NCBI GenBank assembly: GCA_947465255.1
Contig: CANIAA010000006.1
Location: forward strand, 1-33,980
Direction: 5' to 3'
DNA length: 33,980 bases
Origin: Flavobacteriales bacterium
GTDB taxonomy: Bacteria > Bacteroidota > Bacteroidia > Flavobacteriales_D > Sanyastnellaceae
Shown here: positions 24,456-32,900 of the stretch, in pieces
Position numbering within the stretch: the stretch's first letter is position 1
Layout of the letters: every line of letters begins with the position of its first letter
Translations under genes and position numbers: made by a program
Notes under the pieces: model-generated
What the model saw: only the letters and a program-made list of their open reading frames with translations
Database searches by the model: none
What the model was told of the DNA's origin: nothing

Positions 24456-26302
24456 AACAACGTCGGTTTATAGATTTGTTCCTGCAGAATGTCAGCCCCT
24501 TGTTGCTTGCCTATCGGGATGTCCAAATAAGCTCGTTTTATCAGAAAAAACCCTTTGTTCTCGGGGTTTTCAAGCGTCAAATAGACCTCTAAATAAATAT
24601 CCGGATCGGTATATTCAGGGCTAACCGTCAGGGTAAATTCCTCTTTGCGTACCGTCTCTGAGTCCAGCTTAATGGTGCCGGAACCATCTCCTAATATCAG
24701 CTCATTTTGTCCTTGGGGCACTATAGCATATCCTTCCAGATCGAGCAATACTCGCAACTGAACCGTTTTATCGTCCATAAAGAGGGTGTCGAGCAAAGCC
24801 AAGTCACCACCGGTATGCGCAGCGTCAAAACCAACGAGTTCCTGACTTGGTCTGAACCAAAAATTCTTCATCAGTTTGTCGGAGGTCGAGCCGAGCATTC
24901 GCACCAAATGATTATCGCTGTCTACAATATACAGGTCGCCGTCCTTCACCATGATGTCAGTTGGTCCAGCAACGCGCACATCATTCTTCGCTTTGCCTTC
25001 TGCCGTTTGCTCACCAATCGTTTTCCAGTCTTTGTCTTCCTCCAAATACATCACGCGGCCATCGCGCGTAACACATGCCAGTCCGTTTTTCCATTCACAT
25101 ACAGCTACGAACCTCAGTGAATTCGCCTTCTTAATTTCCGATAACTTCCCTTTTCGGTCAACTTTATAGGCCCTTCCATCGGCCATGGTCACATACAGCA
25201 TGCTTGTTCCTGCCTGCAGGTTGACTGGGCAGTTTCGCAAAAGCCCCGCATTATTCGTTGGCAAATCACAAAGCAATCGAGCAGCGCCATCCTTCATATC
25301 AACTTCATATAGTTGGTTCGTCGTTGCACTTGCTACATACAGCAAACTACCAAGCACAGCTACGTCTACAGGCAAGCCAATGGGCTCGTAGCGCGCATCA
25401 ATCGTTTTCACTCGCTTCCAGGTGATGTATCCGCTTCCCAACAACGAGCTAACTTGTTCCGAACCCATATCAATAACCCGAACGCGATTATTATAGGTAT
25501 CAGCAATAAAGAGCTTCCCATTTGAATGGGTCATACCACCCGGGCGGTTGAACTGCGAAGTGTAAATATTCTCATCGAAATAACCAGGCAAGGTTGTTCC
25601 AACCAGATGGGTAATCGAACCGTTGGCATCAAACTCCAGCATTCGGTTGTGAGCAGCATCATTCAAATACACATGTTCACCTCCCTCTTCAAAACCAATG
25701 TAGGTGGGTGTTTCCACAACAGGATTTGCATAAGCGCCAGGTTCAACATACGCTCTGAACTGATGCTTCATGCAGGAATTAAAAACATTACCCTGCTCAT
25801 TCAAAATTTCAATTCGTTTGGTCACCGAGATAAAACCATCATGCCCACCCTGAGCGATGGTGCGCACTCCCTTCTCATACAAAATGAAAAAGGGGGCCGA
25901 CTTGACTTGAACATTGTTGAACCCATTCAAATCCGGAAACACAGCAATCGGATGAATGTAGCCGTGCTTTTGGATGTAATTGACGAGGTGCTTTCGCGAA
26001 AGCGGATTAGTAGTATCAGCGACCATGATTTCCAGCAATTGTGTCGCCGGTATTTTCACGGATGTAGCTTCCAGTTGACGCAAATAGTATCCGCATTCGA
26101 CGCAACGTTCGTCGCTGATTACGATGATGGCAATCTTCTCATTCAGATTTTCCATGGCCAGCGTGTGGTCCAGGTTAAGCCATACAGCCTTCTCCGGAAA
26201 GGTATCCGTTGTTTTCTCTGTGGTTGTAACCTGAGCAAACGACACAGCCGCTACGAAAGACAACCATACTGCTGCGATAGCTCTGCAAGTGAATGACATC
26301 AT
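24446..26302 (-). CDS. thioredoxin-like plus NHL repeat protein (NHLRC2-like architecture)
   Basis: This 618-residue protein has a signal peptide (RAIAAVWLSFVAAVSFAQ), a thioredoxin-like N-terminal domain with a CVEC redox-type motif (ISDERCVECGYY, about residues 62-73) and a cis-Pro-like SAPFFILYEKG. An NHL beta-propeller follows: RPGGMTHSNGKLFIADTYNNRVRVID, GLPVDVAVLGSLLYVASATTNQLYEVD and GPTDIMVKDGDLYIVDSDNHLVRM. A final beta domain (FTLTVSPEYTDPDIYLEVYLTL) ends it. The order matches NHLRC2-type proteins; a role as a periplasmic redox or binding protein is inferred. The track start is a GTG at 26323 that lies inside a -7 box, so the ATG at 26302 is preferred. Confidence 0.87.
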   Translation of the reverse strand: MMSFTCRAIAAVWLSFVAAVSFAQVTTTEKTTDTFPEKAVWLNLDHTLAMENLNEKIAIIVISDERCVECGYYLRQLEATSVKIPATQLLEIMVADTTNPLSRKHLVNYIQKHGYIHPIAVFPDLNGFNNVQVKSAPFFILYEKGVRTIAQGGHDGFISVTKRIEILNEQGNVFNSCMKHQFRAYVEPGAYANPVVETPTYIGFEEGGEHVYLNDAAHNRMLEFDANGSITHLVGTTLPGYFDENIYTSQFNRPGGMTHSNGKLFIADTYNNRVRVIDMGSEQVSSLLGSGYITWKRVKTIDARYEPIGLPVDVAVLGSLLYVASATTNQLYEVDMKDGAARLLCDLPTNNAGLLRNCPVNLQAGTSMLYVTMADGRAYKVDRKGKLSEIKKANSLRFVAVCEWKNGLACVTRDGRVMYLEEDKDWKTIGEQTAEGKAKNDVRVAGPTDIMVKDGDLYIVDSDNHLVRMLGSTSDKLMKNFWFRPSQELVGFDAAHTGGDLALLDTLFMDDKTVQLRVLLDLEGYAIVPQGQNELILGDGSGTIKLDSETVRKEEFTLTVSPEYTDPDIYLEVYLTLENPENKGFFLIKRAYLDIPIGKQQGADILQEQIYKPTLLPY

Positions 26303-26322
26303 AGAGTGGGATTTGATTTTCA

Positions 26323-26330
26323 CAAAAGTA
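26323..26330 (-). promoter_or_regulatory. -7 box of the NHL-protein gene
   Basis: The minus strand reads TACTTTTG, a perfect TAnnTTTG box, 20 bp before the ATG at 26302. No -33 TTG is seen at the optimal distance. The box overlaps the GTG that the ORF track uses as a start. Confidence 0.6.
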
Positions 26331-26386
26331 ACCGAATGCTCATCAATGCAGCGGTTTCATAGGCCTCGGTTTGTCAAAATAAACAC

Positions 26387-26413
26387 AAAAAAAAGCGCAC
26401 CGAGGTGCGCTTT
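26387..26413 (-). terminator. intrinsic terminator of the thrS-infC-rpmI-rplT operon
   Basis: On the minus strand AAAGCGCAC pairs with GTGCGCTTT across a CTCG tetraloop (9 bp), followed by eight T residues. It lies 24 bp after the rplT stop. Confidence 0.95.
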
Positions 26414-26436
26414 CTTGTATCGTGAGAGGCGTATGC

Positions 26437-26781
26437 TTATTTCACTTTGTCGACAACTGCTTTGAACGCCTCCGGATGGTTCATTGCCAAGTCGGCAAGC
26501 ACCTTACGGTTGAGTTCAATACCATTTTTGTGAACCTTACCCATGAACTCAGAGTATGACATCCCATACGGACGCACACCTGCGTTGATACGAGCAATCC
26601 ACAATGAACGGAAGTTGCGCTTTTTGTGTTTACGACCTACGTAAGCATAGGTCAACGCCTTTTCTACTGCGTTTTTGGCAACGGTCCATACGTTCTTGCG
26701 TGAACCGAAATACCCTTTAGCCATCTTTAAGACTTTTCTTCTCCTGGCTCTGGAGGCTACTGCATTTTTACTGCGTGGCAT
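26437..26781 (-). CDS. rplT: 50S ribosomal protein L20 (bL20)
   Basis: bL20 binds 23S rRNA early in 50S assembly. The 114-residue protein has the diagnostic [32 protein letters not shown] start, [37 protein letters not shown] and [16 protein letters not shown]. It is the last gene of the infC operon, separated from rpmI by a 91-bp gap that could hold control elements; L20 represses its own operon in other bacteria, but I see no clear pseudoknot. Confidence 0.98.
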   Translation of the reverse strand: MPRSKNAVASRARRRKVLKMAKGYFGSRKNVWTVAKNAVEKALTYAYVGRKHKKRNFRSLWIARINAGVRPYGMSYSEFMGKVHKNGIELNRKVLADLAMNHPEAFKAVVDKVK

Positions 26782-26872
26782 AGTGTTGTTGTTTTTTGAC
26801 GTTGGCGGCAGTTGTTACGCTGCTCTTAAGACCAATTGTCGGGTTAAACTTACCTGCTCTATTTTACCGGGA

Positions 26873-27076
26873 TTAAACGGTTGGGACGAGCAATTGTCTC
26901 CTGATTGATTTAGCATCAGCGGGGTGCACGATAGCATCGTTACCAAGGGCACGCTTGCGCGCTGTTTCCTTCTTGGTGAGGATGTGTCTCTTGAACGCCT
27001 TTTTGTGCTTAATCTTTCCTGTGCCGGTGAGCTTGAATCGCTTCTTCGCGCCGGACTTGGTTTTTGATTTAGGCAT
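26873..27076 (-). CDS. rpmI: 50S ribosomal protein L35 (bL35)
   Basis: This 67-residue, highly basic protein shows the bL35 signature [36 protein letters not shown], with the KKR and RKRALGN segments. It occupies its usual place between infC and rplT. There is no Shine-Dalgarno in the A/T-rich leader. Confidence 0.98.
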   Translation of the reverse strand: MPKSKTKSGAKKRFKLTGTGKIKHKKAFKRHILTKKETARKRALGNDAIVHPADAKSIRRQLLVPTV

Positions 27077-27106
27077 TGTATTGATTATTAAAAATTACTT
27101 CCGTTG

Positions 27107-27658
27107 TTATTTTTTCTTCGGATTGATGATGATGAACATCCTCTTTCCGTCGAGCTTGGGCATTTGTTCAGGAAGACCGTATTCCATGAGTTCCTGAATG
27201 AAACGCGTCAATAAAATTTCACCGCGATCCTTGTACACAATTGAGCGGCCTTTGAAATGCACATAGGCTCTCACTTTGGCTCCCTCCAACAAGAACGCTT
27301 TGGCGTGCTTGAGTTTGAAGTCGAAGTCGTGATCGTCGGTGTTAGGGCCGAAACGAATTTCCTTGGTAGTCACATTCGTTTGCTTGGCCTTAATCTCCTT
27401 CATCTTCTTCTTCTGGTCGTACAGAAACTTTCTGTAATCCCAGATACGACAAACAGGTGGAACAGCATTTCCGGAAATCTCGATCAAATCGAGCTCCATG
27501 TCCTGCGCCATACGAATCGCTTCAGCACGTGTATATACGCCCTGTTCAATGTTCTCACCTACCAAGCGCACTTCGGCGGCGGTGATTTTTTCGTTCAGCT
27601 TATGTTCGGGTTCGAGTGATCTGCGACCTCTCATTGCCCTGTTTTGCGGTGCGTTAAT
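27107..27658 (-). CDS. infC: translation initiation factor IF-3, probable ATT start
   Basis: IF-3 binds the 30S subunit and enforces start-codon fidelity. The ORF track begins at the ATG at 27634 (175 residues, MRGRRSLEPEHKLNEKI). The frame stays open upstream to an ATT at 27658 that is preceded by AGGAGGAG, 2 bp away; starting there adds NAPQNRA and gives 183 residues. IF-3 genes commonly start at ATT, which the factor discriminates against as feedback control, so I prefer this start. The two IF-3 domains are visible: N-terminal LVGENIEQGVYTRAEAIRMAQDMELDLIEISGNAVPPVCRIWDYRKFLYDQ, and C-terminal KEIRFGPNTDDHDFDFKLKHAKAFL. The operon order thrS-infC-rpmI-rplT is standard. Confidence 0.93.
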   Translation of the reverse strand: MNAPQNRAMRGRRSLEPEHKLNEKITAAEVRLVGENIEQGVYTRAEAIRMAQDMELDLIEISGNAVPPVCRIWDYRKFLYDQKKKMKEIKAKQTNVTTKEIRFGPNTDDHDFDFKLKHAKAFLLEGAKVRAYVHFKGRSIVYKDRGEILLTRFIQELMEYGLPEQMPKLDGKRMFIIINPKKK

Positions 27659-27660
27659 GG

Positions 27661-27668
27661 CTCCTCCT
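27661..27668 (-). promoter_or_regulatory. strong Shine-Dalgarno that fixes the infC start
   Basis: The minus strand reads AGGAGGAG followed by CC and ATT. Strong Shine-Dalgarno sequences were not seen at the other starts I checked in this window, where leaders are A/T-rich. Confidence 0.75.
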
Positions 27669-27695
27669 GTTTTACGTTTTACTTATATCAATGCC

Positions 27696-29639
27696 TTACT
27701 GTGCTGACAGCATGGCTTTTACTTCGTCGTTCACTTTGTTGGCGAAATCGGCAATAGTCAACGAACCGATATCACCCTCTCCCTTCTTACGCGCTGAAAC
27801 GGTACCCGCACCTTGTTCTTCCTCACCAACTACCAACATATAAGGCACTTTCTCCATTTCCGCATCGCGAATTTTCTTCCCCACTTTCTCGTTCCTTTCG
27901 TCAACGAGGGCGCGAATATCGTAAGAAATTAACTCTTTTGCTACACTTTGCGCGTAATCATTGTATTTTTCTGATACGGGCAGGATTTTCACCTGCTCCG
28001 GCGTGAGCCACAGCGGGAATTGTCCGGCGCAGTGTTCAATGAGAATAGCCACAAAGCGCTCCATCGAACCGAACGGCGCGCGGTGAATCATTACCGGTCT
28101 ATGCTTCTGGTTATCAGCACCTGTGTATTCCAGCTCAAAACGCTCAGGCAAGTTATAATCTACCTGCACGGTACCCAACTGCCAGCGGCGACCAATCGCG
28201 TCGCGCACCATGAAGTCGAGCTTCGGACCGTAGAAGGCTGCTTCGCCATATTCCACCACCGTTTTGAGTCCCTTTTCCTTGGCCACTTCCTGGATGCCAC
28301 GCTCTGCTGCTTCCCAATTGGCGTCAGAACCGATGTACTTCGAAGGGTTACCGGGGTCGCGAAGGGAAACCTGTGCGAGGAAGTCCGGGAAGTCGAGCGT
28401 TTTGAAGATGTACAACACGAGGTCAATCACCTTTCCTACTTCTTCCTTCACTTGGTCGACCGTGCAAAAAATGTGGGCGTCGTCTTGGGTGAAGCCACGC
28501 ACGCGGGTGAGACCGTGAAGCTCTCCCGTTTGTTCGTAGCGATACACAGTTCCGAACTCGGCAAGACGCAACGGAAGGTCGCGGTATGAGCGAGGCTCTG
28601 TTTTGAAAATCTCGCAGTGATGCGGACAGTTCATCGGCTTCAGCATGTACATCTCACCCTCTTGCGGGGTGCTGATGGGCTGGAAGCTATCCTTTCCGTA
28701 TTTCTCCCAGTGTCCGCTGGTTTCATAGAGTTCCTTTGAGCCAATATGCGGAGTGATGACCTGCAAATAGCCCATTTTCTTTTGAGCATCGGTGAGGAAT
28801 GCCGTGAGGCGCATACGCAGGTCGGTACCTTTCGGCAACCACAGCGGAAGACCGCTACCAACCTTTTGTGAGAAGGCAAACAGTCCGAGTTCTTTTCCGA
28901 GTTTGCGGTGATCGCGCTTGCGGGCTTCCTCCAGGAGTTTCAAATAATCCTCAAGTTCCGATTGCTTCGGGAAGGTGATGGCATAGACGCGAGTAAGCAT
29001 CTTGTTTTTCTCATCGCCGCGCCAGTAGGCACCGGCCACGTTGAGCAGCTTGGCCGCCTTGATGAAGCCGGTATTGGGAATGTGTGGGCCGCGGCATAAG
29101 TCGGTGAAATTACCTTGTGTATAGAAGGTAATCTGACCGTCTTCCAATCCGTCGATGAGTTCTAGTTTGTATTGATCTCCCTTCTCGCGGAAGTAGGCTA
29201 CGGCATCAGCTTTAGAGACTTCCTTGCGGATGTACTCATTCTTCTGACGCGCCAAATCGAGCATGGTCTTTTCAACCTTAGCGAAATCGGCTTGTGAGAA
29301 TTCGGTATCCCCGAAGTCGACATCGTAGTAGAAACCATTTTCGATGGGCGGGCCGATCGCCAGCTTGATGCCCGGGTAGTGCGCCTCGAGCGCCTCGGCC
29401 ATCAAATGCGCCGATGAGTGCCACAGGGTGCTCTTACCCGCGTCATCATTCCACGTATACAACTTCAGCGTTGCATCCGCTTCGATTGGGCGCGTAGCAT
29501 CAATGACTTCGCCATTTACTTCTGCACTCAACACGTTGCGGGCAAGGCCTTCGCTGATCGACTGTGCGACCTGCATAGCAGTTGTGCCCTTTTCAACTTC
29601 CCGCTTGGAACCGTCGGGAAGCGTAATGGTAATCATCAT
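27696..29639 (-). CDS. thrS: threonyl-tRNA synthetase
   Basis: ThrRS charges tRNA-Thr and hydrolyses mischarged Ser-tRNA-Thr. The 647-residue protein has an N-terminal TGS domain ([26 protein letters not shown]), the editing/SAD domain with [17 protein letters not shown], the class II catalytic core with the zinc cysteine in [14 protein letters not shown], motif 2 [13 protein letters not shown], motif 3 region [21 protein letters not shown], and the C-terminal anticodon-binding domain ending [16 protein letters not shown] and MLVVGEEE. The track ORF includes 35 extra N-terminal residues from repeat-rich leader DNA; the start is the ATG at 29639 (the adjacent ATG at 29636 is an alternative). 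It heads the initiation factor operon. Confidence 0.97.
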   Translation of the reverse strand: MMITITLPDGSKREVEKGTTAMQVAQSISEGLARNVLSAEVNGEVIDATRPIEADATLKLYTWNDDAGKSTLWHSSAHLMAEALEAHYPGIKLAIGPPIENGFYYDVDFGDTEFSQADFAKVEKTMLDLARQKNEYIRKEVSKADAVAYFREKGDQYKLELIDGLEDGQITFYTQGNFTDLCRGPHIPNTGFIKAAKLLNVAGAYWRGDEKNKMLTRVYAITFPKQSELEDYLKLLEEARKRDHRKLGKELGLFAFSQKVGSGLPLWLPKGTDLRMRLTAFLTDAQKKMGYLQVITPHIGSKELYETSGHWEKYGKDSFQPISTPQEGEMYMLKPMNCPHHCEIFKTEPRSYRDLPLRLAEFGTVYRYEQTGELHGLTRVRGFTQDDAHIFCTVDQVKEEVGKVIDLVLYIFKTLDFPDFLAQVSLRDPGNPSKYIGSDANWEAAERGIQEVAKEKGLKTVVEYGEAAFYGPKLDFMVRDAIGRRWQLGTVQVDYNLPERFELEYTGADNQKHRPVMIHRAPFGSMERFVAILIEHCAGQFPLWLTPEQVKILPVSEKYNDYAQSVAKELISYDIRALVDERNEKVGKKIRDAEMEKVPYMLVVGEEEQGAGTVSARKKGEGDIGSLTIADFANKVNDEVKAMLSAQ

Positions 29640-29659
29640 AGCGCTTTTTTTTGGGGACG

Positions 29660-29667
29660 CGAAGATA
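29660..29667 (-). promoter_or_regulatory. -7-like box upstream of thrS
   Basis: The minus strand reads TATCTTCG, one mismatch from TAnnTTTG, 20 bp before the thrS ATG. No -33 element is seen. Two heptamer units (GTGAATA, GTGAAAT, 29679-29692) lie just upstream. Confidence 0.4.
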
Positions 29668-29700
29668 GGGAGAGAAGGGTGAATAGTGAAATGGTGGCAA

Positions 29701-29732
29701 AGGAATACAGGATTGAAGGATTGTAGAATTGT
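29701..29732 (+). repeat. octamer repeat, AGGATTRT family, thrS upstream gap
   Basis: Four in-register units AGGAATAC, AGGATTGA, AGGATTGT and AGAATTGT. The same 8-bp word occurs near serA in both orientations. The rest of the 293-bp gap to 29932 holds short T-rich and GC-mixed sequence with no gene that I can support. Confidence 0.6.
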
Positions 29733-29909
29733 AGGGTGCGCCAACCATCAACCTTTGAGTTTATAACAGCTGAAGGGTTCGGAGGGTGCAGAGAATTTTC
29801 CGGCTCTCTGCGGTTTGCATTTCTATTCTACGCTTTTTTTTGCGTGGCAAGCCGAGCGAAGACAAGAACGTAAGAGCATACCTTTGAAAGCACGCTGAAA
29901 GGTGCACCC

Positions 29910-29917
29910 TACATTTG
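29910..29917 (+). promoter_or_regulatory. -7 box of the FG-GAP protein gene
   Basis: TACATTTG is a perfect TAnnTTTG box 15 bp before the ATG at 29933. The nearest TTTG upstream is at 29883-29886, a 23-bp spacing, longer than the usual 19. Confidence 0.5.
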
Positions 29918-29932
29918 ATCCTGTGTTTTTCT

Positions 29933-32900
29933 ATGTCATTGCTTTCTCCTAAATCTCGATGGAACCTTGCATCGGCTGCGATGTTTCTCAGTATTGTTCT
30001 TCCGGCCTCAGCCCAATGGTCGCAGCCGGAACTATTCTATCGCCGGCCGGGGCCCGTTGAGCAAAATGAAGTGCTCGCCGATTTCGATCAAGATGGAACC
30101 ATCGATGTGTTTTTCGTAGCCTCGAAGTTCATCCAATATCATCCGGGTCATAATGACTCCTACCAGCACGCATTTGATATCGCCGGTGCGATGTCGGCTG
30201 TGAATGCCTCCTTCGATTTCAATTCGGATGGCCGTCCTGAAATTATTTACTACGATGCCTCCGGAATAGCCCATATCCTGTGGAATGATCTTGCACAAAC
30301 GTTTCCTGAAACCATACCGGCGAGTCAGACCATGAACTCATTCGATGCGGCCGATTACAACCTGGATGGCATAGCAGACTGGTCTGTTGGCAATACCATC
30401 TACCTCAATTCTGGTGATGGTTTGAATACAACTTCGGTGACCGCTAGTTTGAATATCGGAAATCTGAACGAAGCGTTCGACATCAACAACGACAACCTGG
30501 TAGATCTGGTCACCTATTCCAACGATCAGGTGCGGGTGCGATTCAACCAAGGGAACTTTGTTTTCGGCGCGCAAACCAATTACATCTCGGCCACAACATC
30601 GGCCACCGGATACAAACCGCTGATGTATGATGATGATGATGACGGTGATCTGGATTATTTCTATTTCGGAGGTGCGCTGCTGCGAAAGGAAAACAACGGC
30701 AATGGAACCTTTGCAGCGCAAACCAACGCGCTGGATGTCGCCGGTGAAGTGTATCTGGCAGCGGGCGATTACGATCAGAATGGTCAACTGGATGTATTAA
30801 TTCAAACTGTTCCGGCAGGAACCATCCGCATTCATTGGAACGGGGTGTGGGGCTCTACCTCAGCCGGGCAAGACCTTGTGAATTACAGCCAGCTCTATGA
30901 CAACGGTTCTTTCGGCATCGACAGCAACAAATTCATGACCCATATCGGAGCAAGTGATTTCATGCTCATGGGGCGCATTCAGATGGATGGAGTTTACTAC
31001 TGGTTCGAAGTGCAAATGCCGAATGCCGACGGCACTTTGCAACAACCTCTGTTGTTCGCCAATTCCGTGGGCTACTCGGGCTCCTATTTCTCCACGCAAA
31101 AAGTACTCGACATGAACGGCGACGGTCGAACAGATATCGTAGCCTATCAGAATGCCCGCCTGCGGGTTTACTTGCAACAATCCGACGGCGAAGTCACAGG
31201 ACCTGTTTACATGCTTAATCTGCCTCAGCTTACAAGCAGGTTCATCAACCACATCGGTTATTACAACAACGACAACCTACCCGATATTTTCGTGAAGAAC
31301 AATGCCGACATAGAAGTATACATCAATGACGGAAATGCGAGCGTGCTTCCGGATCCGATAGTTTTTACGCCCCCCGGGTTATCTTCCTTTCAACTAACCG
31401 ATTTCAATAATGATCTGCGCTCGGATATGCTTGTGGTAACAGCTGCCGGTCCTTACCACTTGTATGAAAATACCGACAGCGTGTACACCAACATCGGCTC
31501 ACAAAACTCGTCGGCCTTTCAAACCCTGAGTGAAATTCAGCTCAACGCGTGTGCTGATTTTGACGACAATGGATGGAAAGATTATGTAATGCTCAGCGGC
31601 AAAATATTATATCAAAGTGAAAACGGCATCTTCTATCTCGGTCCGCAATTTTCAGCGACCGACAATTATGCGGCGCTTTTCACCGATGACTTCAATGTGG
31701 ATGGTAACATGGATTTTGTGTACGATGGAATTCCGAACAACATAATTTGTTATAACAACGGTGACGGCACCTTTACGCAGGGACCTGCATTTTCGCAAAG
31801 CCTGCTGGGCGCTTCCGATTTAGATCTCGATGGGGATCCGGATCTTTATTATACTTCAGAAGCGGGAACCACACAAACGGTTTACGCGCTGATGAATGAG
31901 GCATCCGACAACTTCACAGAAACCTCCTTGTTCACTACTCTACTCGGTCCGCTATCTATGGCTGACTGGAACAACGATGGGGCCGACGACTTTGTCAAAA
32001 TGTATTCAGGACAGGGCGCAAACTCGCTGAATCCAGCCGGCTATTTTTTGATCGACAACGAAGCTGTATCGTCGCTGACCATTTCGGGAAGTGTTTTTGA
32101 TGACACAAACAGCAACGGCGTGCGCGACAGCAGTGAAAACGGAATTGCATGGGTGCCGGTGCATGTGAGCGGCAACAGCACTTCCATAGTTTATACGGAT
32201 ATGCTGGGTAATTATATCATCAACATCGATCAACCCGGAAGCTACACACTGTCTGTAAACAATCCTGCAGATTGGACGAATACTACTCCGCTGCAATTGG
32301 ACGTCATCGTGGATTTTGCCAATCCCAATCCTATCGATATCGATTTTGGTCAAACCCTGAGCAACCTACAACGCGAGTTAATTTTTAGCATGAATACAAG
32401 CCAACCGCTCTGTAACGAAACAAAGGTCAATTGGCTCAGTTGCTACAACGCCGGCACTACAACCTTGTCAGGCATAGCCACGTTGGATCTACCGGTCGGC
32501 TCCATAGCCTACGATTTTTTCCCTGAACCCGATACCGTGTTCAGCGATACTATTCAGTGGCAAATAGAGAATTTAGCTCCGGGTAGTTACAGCAATTTTT
32601 ATGTTTCCGTGCTTCATCCGGGAGTAGAGTTCATCGACAGTCTCATGATTTTCGAATCGCTTGTGAGCTTTACCGATCAACTCGGTGATACGTTGCTCGC
32701 CGATTCGATTGCGTACGATCTACTTTGCGCCTACGACCCCAACATGAAGGAAGAGCACACAGGGTATGGTCCGCAAGGGTATGTGAACGAGCTGGCAGAA
32801 CTCGACTATACCATTCACTTTCAGAACACAGGCACTGCAACAGCCACAGATGTTCTGATTGTCGATTCGCTTTCGGAATATCTCGACCATGCGAGTATCT

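Noticed and set aside
26782-26872. L20 autoregulatory leader between rpmI and rplT
   Set aside because: The 91-bp gap is suggestive, but no pseudoknot or L20-site mimic could be traced by eye.
29640-29744. 35-residue N-terminal extension of ThrS
   Set aside because: The sequence comes from octamer repeats and leader DNA; the TGS domain begins at the ATG at 29639.
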